Of a stretch of DNA of 64,000 nt, positions 55,690-64,000 are shown piece by piece. The position numbers and the translations under genes are program-made. The DNA comes from Lytechinus variegatus (Eukaryota; Echinodermata; Echinoidea; Temnopleuroida; Toxopneustidae): NCBI RefSeq assembly GCF_018143015.1, contig NC_054740.1, forward strand, positions 38,836,680 to 38,900,679, read 5' to 3'. Numbering within the stretch: position 1 is the first letter of the stretch; each line of letters starts with the position of its first letter. A model generated the notes under the pieces. It saw nothing but the letters and a program-made list of their open reading frames with translations, was not told the DNA's origin and did no database searches.

Positions 55690-56001
55690 TCTTCATTGTT
55701 TGCCTGCTGTTGGTAAATGTGTGATGAATCAATGAAAAGTCACTCCCTCTGGGTACTTTCTAAGCTGAAGTGAACTAGTAGTTGTTAAAAGCTACTGAAA
55801 TCCTTGCATCTGATTGGCTCAGAGCAACTTTGTCAGTGGAAAGCACCGAGAAGAAGCTCCGTGAAACGCTTCCCGGTCTTAGATGGTCATAAAAAGTTCT
55901 TGGGAAGAGGGAGGGAAAAAAGTTCCTGGAGTTTGTTGTAAGATTATTGAAGTTAAAATTGCTTTATGCATTTATGTCAAAAGTGGGATATGTACAGATA
56001 A

Positions 56002-56333
56002 GCCGGAATTCACGGAGGTGAAAATGATTTCATGCATTGATAATGCTTAATTCAGCATGGATATTTAGAATGCATTCAGTAAAATGAATGTGGCGTTTTA
56101 TCACAGTGAGCGGAATCAATGCTTGTTACCTAGATTATAGCATTAATGAGCCTTCTATTAAGATTAATTAACATAAATAGCTGTCTCATCAATATAGTAA
56201 CCTTTCAAGCTTTAGTGTTGCTCTCTTATGCACCCATTATTGGACTCTTCATATTTTCTCTGAATGAAGTGTAATTTTGGATTAACTCTACATAAACCAT
56301 GGTTTTAAACCAATCACTTTGTGAATACGGACC
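56002..56333. mobile_element. Long palindromic foldback MITE, copy 3 (diverged)
   Basis: GCCGGAATTCACGGAGGTG at the left and CACTTTGTGAATACGG at the right, with ATAAACCATGG near the right end as in 20748-21143. The middle is largely unrelated. An AATAAA at 56545-56550 is a possible but distant GATB poly(A) signal. Confidence 0.5.
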
Positions 56334-57029
56334 TTTGCGTTTGTTGCAAACTGCTAAGTGTGCGTCACACTTGTCATGATTCTGAATATGAAAATGAATT
56401 GCTTCTTCCGTCCACTGGTAGCAAAGAATATGCAAAATATTTAAGTGAAGATGTTAGAGGGCAGCATAGCAAGCAGCACATGATTTCTCACTCCCTGCTA
56501 ATGATTTTTGTGCAATTGTGAATGGTCGACATAATATTATTAATAATAAATGTCATATTTATCCATGGTATCCACTTCAGTTTCGAAATCTGTTCTACCA
56601 GCGTGCCCTGATTTACATGATAACGTTATTACCTGCGCTGCCTATGCTGATGAAGTGGATACGCAGTTTAGAATTTTTTTCGTTATAATGATCAGGAAGC
56701 ATATCGCGCTTGAAATCAAAATAATCCAAACTTGAATCGCGGGAATGGATTGTGTATTTAGACTTTAAAAAAGGGATGATTCAAACCTCATGTTATTTTC
56801 TTTACAGATTATTATCTCACTTAACCAGGAATGGAAGTGCAAAGTGCCAGTGGAATGTTGATAATTTTATTTCGTAATTCTCCTGGAGAAATTACAGGAG
56901 ATCCCGCCAGCGCATGCGCAGTCATTACGTTCGCAGCATTGATTTTGCAGTCATTTTGGGTAAGATAAAAAAAAAATTCTTACCCTTCTTCGAGCTGGTT
57001 GCTGGAATTAATGTGCTAGAACCCTTTTC

Positions 57030-57460
57030 TTTAACACCCTCCTTCTGACATCGACATTGGTTTCGAGTTGGAGTACTTCGCGACGGAAATTAGATCATGA
57101 ATCATGATCTCTTGAATGTGGATACCAGCCCGCCGGCGACTTGGTTGCAGCGGAGTGCGGTTTCTCCACCGGCCAGACGACGTGTTTTCGGAATACGTGG
57201 CTTGAGTCAAGGAATTGCGTCCGAGTGTCTTCATCCTCTGGAATGTTAGCACGAAGTGCTTAGCCACATCTTGAGTGTCTGTGGAAGAGTAGGTCAAGGA
57301 TAGAGCAAAGATATGGAATCAAGCGCACCTGTTGTAGTAATTCCTGTGCACGAATGTGACCAGATTCAGTAAGGAGATGTTCTGCTCCACTTTCACTAAT
57401 GAAAGTACCTATGGCACCATAGAAGGCCAACTTCAAGTGGAAGTTACCAAGCATGATAAG
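57030..57460 (-). other. Uncertain coding remnant (possible DUF6589-like fragment)
   Basis: Minus-strand frame 57454-57260 reads LGNFHLKLAFYGAIGTFI and GAEHLLTESGHIRAQELL, followed by CAG and a GTGCGC donor-like word. The pattern of a Gly-Xaa-Phe-His start, small-residue helix and ESG is reminiscent of DUF6589-type proteins of mobile elements. I could not extend it into a gene. Neighbouring minus frames up to 57744 have no recognised motif. Confidence 0.25.
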
Positions 57461-57795
57461 TATAACTTATCAAACAATGATGCATCCAGTGCTTGGATGG
57501 AGTAGGTTATATTATTGAAGAAAATGAAATACTTTGCTCTTCTCCATGGTAAATTTTTTCTACAATCATCCACAGTTCTCCTTTCCTCGTTCACCCTGCT
57601 CGGAATTTCTGGTATCCTCTTCGAAGCTGTTGCCATCATGCTGGCAGTCAGTACCTGTGAAATAGCACAAACTATCACCTCTTTCTGTGGTGTGGCCTTG
57701 AACAGCAATATCATGACCTTCAGAAAAACGACTCGCGCACCCACAATAATTTTTTGTGAATTTCTCGAGCAAGTGAAAGGCTGTTTTTTACTTTA

Positions 57796-59576
57796 AGCTT
57801 TCGTAAGGAAAAATCATGCCCCATGTCTGTGCGCCAATTAATTTTACACACAAAATCATTCAACTATTTAATTAAAAAGATTACATTTTCTAATTAGGCC
57901 AGTCTTTGCGCAGAAAAGTCAGACCCTAAATTAAATTTTAATATACAAATTTTGACTTGATAACGCACCATACTAGTAAACACCCCAGCTCTATTACTAG
58001 ATGGGTTTCATTTTGTAATGAGACCCCCCAAAGGCTAGGAGTGAACATTAGCACTCAATGACTCCAACATCCAATTTTTTGCGTGTACTCCACTTAATAA
58101 TGTCAGTCTGAAACTGTTAGGATATTCCAGCACTTAAGTTAGGATTATCTTCTGTCTTAGAGATATCTTTGAAAGACGATCTATTATCCCTTCGTTGCAG
58201 CTTTCTGGGTAACCAAGCATGGGACTACCCCTCGTTTCTCACTAGAGCCTACACTTAAGGCTACCATTCCCATCAAATATTTATTACATTTTGAGGCAGA
58301 GGACTTTGAGATCCTGTAGGTGAATTGTTCACAGACAACTAAGGTACTTTGATTGTGATCAATCCCATGATTCTGAAGTGAAGAGTAACTTTTTCTGAAA
58401 TTATCTGCTTTTATAAACAAATGGTTACTTTGCCCATCTCATAAGTTTTTACACAAATGCACATTGACATATTTCAATTCTCAACAACCAATCAAGTTAA
58501 AAGAAGCATGGTAGGTTCATCTACTAGTACTGTACTACCACTGGAAAAGAATAGATTTACCTCCCTGTCCCTGCCCTGCCTGTGCTGTGAGTGTGATAAA
58601 GTGTAATTTTCAGAAGCTGTTGACTATCATGAATGTTGTTGACTAAGCTTTCGTCAGGAAAAATCGTGCCCCATGTCCGTACACCAATTCATTTTACACA
58701 CAAAAATCATTCAACTATTTTAATTTTAAAAAATTACATTTTATAATCAGGCCAGTCCCTGCCCTGCCTGTGCTGTGCTGTGAGTGTGATAATGTGTAAT
58801 TTTCAGAAGCTGTTGACTATCATGAATGTTGTTGACTAAGCTTTCGTCAGGAAAAATCGTGCCCCATGTCTGTACACCAATTCATTTTACACACAAAAAT
58901 CATTCAACTATTTTAATTTTAAAAAATTAGATTTTCTTAGGCCAGTATATGCACAGAAAAGTCAGACAATTAATATACAAACTTAACTTGATAACTCACC
59001 ATACTAGTAAACACCCCAGGTCTATTACTAGATGCATGATTTTCATTTTGTAATGAGCTCCCCCCCCCCCTGAAGCTAGAAGTGAACATTAGCACACTAG
59101 CACTCAATGACTCCAACATCCAATTTTTTTGCATGTACTCCACTTAATAATTTCCTTACCTTTGAATCTTGTGTTGGTCTGTAGCTGTTTGGCTATTCAA
59201 GTACTTTAGTTAGGGTTATCTTCTGTCTTGGGGATATCTTTGAAAGAAGACCTATTATCCCTTCGCTGCAGCTTTCTCGGTAACCAAAACATGGGACTAC
59301 CCCTCGTTTCTCACTAGAGCCTACACTTAAGGCTACCATCCCCATCAAGTATTTATTAGATGTTGAGGCAGAGGACTTTGAGGTCCTGTAAGTGAATTTT
59401 TCACAGACAACTACTTTGATTGTATCAATCCTATGATTCTGAAGTGAAGAGTAACTTTTTCTGAAATTCTTATCTGCTTTTTTAAACGAATGGTTACTTT
59501 GCTCATCTTATATATAAAGTTTCTTACAAATGCACATTGACATATTTCAATTTTCAACAACCAATCATGTTAAAGA
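57796..59576 (+). repeat. Tandem duplication with units of about 720-740 bases
   Basis: 57796-58513 and 58837-59576 match along their length (AAGCTTTCGT, ACACCAATTCATTTTACAC, ACCATACTAGTAAACACCCC, GGGACTACCCCTCGTTTCTC, CACATTGACATATTTCAA). The linker 58514-58836 holds a further partial copy (58645-58760) and a direct repeat of CCCTGCCCTGCCTGTGCTG to GTTGTTGACTAAGC. No frame is conserved between copies. Confidence 0.85.
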
Positions 59577-59594
59577 AAATGGATTGATTTAACT

Positions 59595-59905
59595 AAAATG
59601 TAAGAGTCCAATTCATCAGAGAAACCAATGAGAAATAAGAGAGTGAAGACGATAAATAATATAGACGATTATGTAATAATATGAGAGTGAAAACTAAGGA
59701 GTCCAGAGAGGAATGGAATGGATGAATTACCCGAATAGGCAAAAAATAAAGATGACAATAAAGAACGAAATTGAAGATATTCAGCGAGAACAAGAATGCA
59801 AGAATAAATAACACTGAATAACATTAAACTCCTACAACCTAAGTTAAGACTACAAGGACAATTATGAAAAAAATGCAAATGAATTGAAGTCTAGACTGTC
59901 CAGTA
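59595..59905 (-). repeat. Repeat matching 47475-47765 in reverse
   Basis: Read on the minus strand: CAGTCTAGACTTCAATTCAT, TTTAATGTTATTCAG, TGTCATCTTTATT, CATTCCATTCCTCTC and CTCATTGGTTTCTCTGATG follow the interior of the 46990-47985 element. It lies just 3' (in minus-strand sense) of the helicase fragments. Confidence 0.6.
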
Positions 59906-59959
59906 TGGAAAATTACACAGGGACTGTTGCTTTGTACATAATTTGCCATGAGTCTTATT

Positions 59960-60230
59960 GTATTTTTAGCGATTGTCCAGTGACATTATTGCATGCCCTG
60001 GCCTTCCATCAAGTGCACAGCGGCCTGTCTCCTACCAGTATGCCAAGGGATTTGGGCTAACTCCCCAGTGGATCACCCTCTTTGCAGCCTTAATATCTGC
60101 GCCAATCCCAAATGCAACAGTACTTTATGAGACACAAGAGGCTGGACTATTTAAAAGATTTAAGAATTGTCTCTTGTTGATTCCTTGATAGCTTTCCATG
60201 ACAGATGCCAACTCTTCAAGGTATTTTTGG
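59960..60230 (-). pseudogene. RecQ-like helicase pseudogene fragment A
   Basis: Minus strand. A segment before motif V reads GICHGKLSRNQQETILKSF; then a stop; then TVAFGIGADIKAAKRVIHWG (motif V region); then NPLAYW, stop, ETGRCALDGRPGHAI (motif VI, normally QETGRAGRDG). SF2 RecQ-family DNA helicases read such blocks in this order. The internal TAG replaces the Gln of motif VI. It is about 430 bases away from fragment B and shares its flanks. Confidence 0.7.
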
Positions 60231-60439
60231 AAGAAAACTAATTTCTCCTTTTTCTTGCGGAAAATATGTCAGGTTTTGGGAACGCCATCTCTTTTCGTGA
60301 AGCTCTTTGAGGTAGCAACCTTTTGTACCCTGAGGGAACCAGTTTATGTCATATTAATTATGCAGTGACAGAGCAGTTCATGCACATTTTTTCTTGAAGT
60401 ACGCTTTGTACGTAATTTCCATGAGTCTTATTGTATTTT

Positions 60440-60800
60440 CAGAGCCAAGCGATTGTCCAGTGATTGCATGCCATGGTCTCCCATCACGTGCACAGCGGCC
60501 TGTCTCCTACCAGTATGCCAAGGGATTTGGGCTAACTCCCCAGTAGATCACCCTCTTCACAGCTTTGATATCTACGCCCATGCCAAATGCTTAAGTTCTT
60601 TATGAGACACAAAGAGGCTGGACTATTTGAAAGATTTAAGAATTTTTCTCTCGTTGATACCTTGATAGCTTTCCATGACAGATGCCAACTCTTGTGTCAA
60701 GGTATGTTTAAACGAAAGCAAATTACTTCTTGTTCTTGCAGAAAATGTGGCAGGCTTTGGGAACGGGATCTCTTTTCATGAGGCAGTTTCCTGAGGGAAC
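60440..60800 (-). pseudogene. RecQ-like helicase pseudogene fragment B
   Basis: Minus strand: KACHIFCKNKK (motif IV-like), then GICHGKLSRYQREKILKSF, then AFGMGVDIKAVKRVIYWG, then NPLAYW, stop, ETGRCARDGRP. It keeps AFGMGVD and ARDG better than fragment A and has the same TAG in motif VI, so the gene was already broken before the local duplication. Frame breaks separate the blocks. No ATPase motifs I-III were found in the window. Confidence 0.72.
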
Positions 60801-60999
60801 CAGTTTTTATCCTTGGTCATTTTAGTTCGGTTCATCTTTCTGGAGCAAAAGTGCACAGATCTGGGTATGTCTGCTGACTGACTTTCTGTTCCACAATCTC
60901 ATTTCATATTGAATGGGTATTTTAGCATATTCTAGGATATATACCACTCCTACTTCTCGTATATAAAAGTGAAGTTTCACAAAATAAATGAGTGTTATA

Positions 61000-62457
61000 T
61001 TCCTGTTCATTATACTGATCTGAGAGACCCCATATAGGTTAATATTTTGTTGGTTTTTTTTTTATAATATATTAAAAAATTGATTGAAATATGAGAAACA
61101 GGAAAATGATTTTCAATACCTTTTGGAATTCAATATTTGTCTACATTACCCTCTCCAGCTTGTCTATGACTTCATCAACTCTGGGTCATCAGAGATGGGT
61201 GCTCTGTCGACAGATATTACTGATGAATTTGACATCGGCGTTGTTCGTACCATCTCCCATCAAGGTCCAAACCGTTCCAGGTTGTCCTCTTTTCATTAGT
61301 ATTTTCCATCAAATTCAGAAGTTGACCAAGCTGGAATGTCTTTCCTGTCCCAGTCTGTTCTAGACTTCCCCTTTTCATTGTTCCCTGTTTCTACCGTCTA
61401 TTAGTTCTTCCCGCTCTTTTCTTTCCTCCTCGAGCCTCTTCTTTTTCTCCTCCCCTTTCACTTATAATAGTGGAGAAATGTTTTTCTGTGGCTGTATGAA
61501 TTTATCTTTGGAGACTCATTACAGTTCTTTTCTTGTTTCTATTCTTTTGAGGGTTTCCTTCTGTCGGCCCTGCCCCCCAGACTCAACCAGCTGCTGCTGA
61601 AAAAGATTTTTTTTCTTCAGATTTCCTATTTAAAGTGAGGCCTTTGGTTTGTCAAATTAATTCCTGCACAAAGTGAATGATAGACAAATTTATGATCATT
61701 TCTATTTGGAAACAGGGAAATTATTTGATACCTAACTAAGATTCTGTAGCCGACAAAAACATTGCATGAAACAGCACAGTAGTATCACATAGAAATGACG
61801 ATGTGTAGACAATATGTCGGTGAAATATACATGTACACTGGTGATATTCTTGTAGTAAGGATTGGTAAAGATAAACAGAAATACAATAGTTATTTTAGGC
61901 ACATTCTCCACGCTGAAATAGAGTTTGTCGATCTTACACCTAATTTTACTCACTTTGTTTGTCATTCAGTTAAAAGCTCAAATTAAACATTGAAAATTGC
62001 TTGGAAAATATGAAAGGGAAAGTAGGTGAGGAAGACCATTCAAGAATTCAAATTATCGACAAGAATTTGGTATTTTCGTCAAGATGAATTTGTGTAATTA
62101 ATGATTTAAAGGTGATGGCAAGAGAGAGCCTGATATATGTCAGTGTTTTTTCGATCGCATCCACGATTTTAATAATTAGATTTAGGAGCAGAGAGCGATT
62201 CATCTTGTGCTGCTTTGTTGAGCTCTATCATGCCCAGTGTTTATATACTGAATGTTTTCATTTTCAATATCATCCCCCCTGCTTTCAGTTTGAAGGGGGC
62301 ATATAGGAACCAGCATGCGGTCGGGCAGATGGTCCATTTCAAATTGACCACTTTTTTTATCATATAGATTAAGATTTATTAAGAAAAAAGACGTATGCCA
62401 TAATTTTGTTGTAAGCCATAAAGTTTGAGCAAAGTTCAATACTTTTCTGCATGCAAA
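61000..62457. other. Non-coding or unrecognised DNA
   Basis: Mixed AT-rich and pyrimidine-rich sequence (61370-61450). Frames at 61084-61363 (+) have no motif that I recognise. The stretch may contain further decayed parts of the helicase element, but none can be supported. Confidence 0.35.
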
Positions 62458-62720
62458 TCAGGTCATTTGGTCCAGTGGTTAAAGCATTGGACTCATAATC
62501 GCAAGGTTGTGAGTTCGAATCCCCACTCGGCCATTGTTTCCACTTTTATAAAAAGGCTCGAGAGTAATATCTGTCGTGTATAAGGTGAGCCATAATGACT
62601 GATTAACCTAGACGCAAAATGTTTCCTAGGTAATGGGTTATATACCAGCTAGGCGTTTACCAGCAAAATGCTGTCCTGCTGAGTTCCTACGGGAGTTACC
62701 AGAAACAGACATTCGTGCGC
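62458..62720 (+). mobile_element. tRNA-derived SINE with Met-like (CAT) head
   Basis: 62461-62533 looks like a tRNA: consensus A-box TGGTCCAGTGG (62468-62478), loop CTCATAA with CAT at 62494-62496, and a B-box AGTTCGAATCC. The acceptor stem pairs only in part, the T arm has an extra base and the anticodon stem has two mismatches, so it is not a working tRNA. A body follows with TTTCCTAGGTAATGGG and CCAGCAAAATGCTGTCCTG. Confidence 0.55.
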
Positions 62721-63094
62721 TTCTGCAAGCAACTGCATGTGAGATACTGTCAATGCGGGCGACCTGCGTGCTTGCACGGAATGCTGTGACAGGGCCTTCA
62801 ACGAATCATTGAATTTTGGTATATTAATTTTATTTTTCTCTGTGATATTTTGTTCTGCATCATTCAAGTGTGACCTGTAATATTGGTTCGAACTAAATTG
62901 TTCTTGACCTATTTTAATTAATGTACTTGATGAAAAGATCTCAAATCATGTACCATGAAATCAATAAAAACTCACTTCCTATCATGTGACTCGAATTGTG
63001 TAAATGTGTAGTTCATTGTGCAAATGGGAAAAAATGTAAGAGGCAAGTGAGGGTTCCATGACATTTTTGCTCCGTCAACAATTTCTCCGCACAA

Positions 63095-63215
63095 AAGTAA
63101 CGACCAGCTTTATCGTCCCTGGTATTAACACTATGTCAAATGCTTAACCCAACCCTAATCCTAGCATAAAACCCTAACCCTATATCTTAGATGGAATAAA
63201 GCACGGAGCAGTTGT
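63095..63215 (-). repeat. TTAGGG-rich dispersed repeat, reversed copy
   Basis: ACCCAACCCTAATCCTAGC and ATAAAACCCTAACCCTA, reversed relative to 39565-39665. Degenerate; flanks unlike a telomere. Confidence 0.5.
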
Positions 63216-63252
63216 CGCTAGAGCAGGGTGTCATGTCACCAAAGTGAGACCT

Positions 63253-63520
63253 GGGCCCGTCTTACAAAGAATTTTGATTGATCCAATCAATCGTAACTCT
63301 ATGAAAATCCATCAGTGTCATAATTTTTTCTACAGGAAATTTGCAAATGTCCTTTGTAAACGAGATCACACCAAATTGTCAAGAAATCAATGAATTTATG
63401 GATATACATTCATATCTCAAATTAAAAAAATAAAATAAACATGCATTTTATATGTCGACTTTGCTGGCTTTCCATAGTTGCAATTGATTGGATCAGTTGC
63501 AATTCTGTAAGACGGGGCCC
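63253..63520. mobile_element. MITE, GGGCCCGTCTTACAAAGA family, copy 2
   Basis: GGGCCCGTCTTACAAAGAA and TTCTGTAAGACGGGGCCC at the ends, and the interior (CTATGAAAATCCATCAGTG, CATAATTTTTTCTACAGG, TTTATGGATATACATTCA) matches 11253-11530. Confidence 0.75.
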
Positions 63521-63657
63521 AGGGTAAACCTGCAGACAAGACAAGGGGCACATTATACGAAGCACGGTGAGTGATAGGACAGTCGATTTGTACAATTGAT
63601 GGCACATCACGATCAACGTGATCGAGAAGTGTTAAGCTTTGTGTTACTATACCCATT

Positions 63658-63902
63658 GGCCCGTATTCTGAACTTGGGTTTAAATTAAACCCTGGTTTTA
63701 GGTTGTTAACTATGGAGAGCCAATGGGGCACAAATCCCTAACAGTACAAATCAATCCACTTTATTAACTCATGATTTGACACTCAAATTGTTCATAATTG
63801 TCTGGGAATGATAAATAAAGTATATATCTTAATTTGAAAGCAAAAGGAAACAAAATAGTTAGACCGTGGTCTTAAGTCAAACCCAACTTCAGAATACGGG
63901 CC
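63658..63902. mobile_element. TIR MITE, GGCCCGTATTCTGAA type
   Basis: GGCCCGTATTCTGAACTTGG at the left and CAACTTCAGAATACGGGCC at the right, 245 bases, with TTAAA/TTTAA blocks inside. No coding content. Confidence 0.65.
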
Positions 63903-64000
63903 ATAATTTCTAAGATTCACTTACTGTAGTCTAGTTTCTTCACACTTTGCCAAGCAAAAAGCGGTTCAGAGATGATATTTATCAGGCCAAGTGGATCTTA

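Noticed and set aside
57515..57796. Plus-strand frame of 93 codons with hydrophobic segments
   Set aside because: Overlaps equally long minus frames, no motif or splice evidence; left unassigned.
62461..62533. Functional tRNA-Met (CAT)
   Set aside because: Acceptor and anticodon stems do not pair well, the T arm has an extra base, and a SINE-like body follows.

Overview
This window is animal genomic DNA. Genes are split by GT-AG introns, spacers are AT-rich, and short inverted-repeat transposons are dense. The mix of repeats (hairpin MITEs, AGGTCAAAGGTCA-bearing tandem elements, GCGAAGCGCGAGC arrays, runs of G, tRNA-derived SINEs, 5'-truncated LINEs) suggests a marine deuterostome, most likely an echinoderm such as a sea urchin. 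That assignment is inference from repeat style and protein similarity, not from a database search.

Four genes can be built exon by exon with consistent phases. (1) Iduronate-2-sulfatase (IDS), + strand, 4858-10435; its signal-peptide exon was not found. (2) SLC25A43, a mitochondrial carrier, - strand, 22562-17808, four exons, one intron with a GC donor. (3) Phosphoglycerate kinase (PGK), + strand, 23178-37109, twelve exons, 416 residues. (4) GATB, mitochondrial glutamyl-tRNA(Gln) amidotransferase subunit B, + strand, 41569-55597, twelve exons, 544 residues. SLC25A43 and PGK are head to head, with 615 bases between start codons. IDS and SLC25A43 are tail to tail. The genes form no single pathway: lysosomal glycosaminoglycan breakdown, a mitochondrial carrier, glycolysis, and mitochondrial tRNA charging.

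Layout: 1-4857 is repeat-rich upstream DNA with three decayed copies of IDS exon 2 and a satellite of about 120-base period. 4858-12760 holds IDS and its 3' region. 12760-17807 is intergenic. 17808-22562 is SLC25A43, 22563-23177 the divergent promoter region, and 23178-37660 PGK, whose last intron holds an antisense LINE with another element nested in it. 37660-41568 is intergenic MITE and SINE DNA. 41569-55597 is GATB, with a 76-base minisatellite of about 20 units in intron 8. 55598-64000 is a decayed region with tandem duplications, RecQ-like helicase pseudogene fragments, a SINE and MITEs.

The most unusual theme is repeated local duplication of coding exons that then decayed: three extra copies of IDS exon 2, one extra copy of GATB exon 8, and one extra copy of the GATB C-terminal coding end. 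Other points of interest are a four-copy TIR element family with recognisable 8-base target duplications, a mobile repeat carrying perfect DR1 nuclear-receptor sites, a five-unit higher-order structure in the minisatellite, and a 188-base-arm hairpin inside PGK intron 1.
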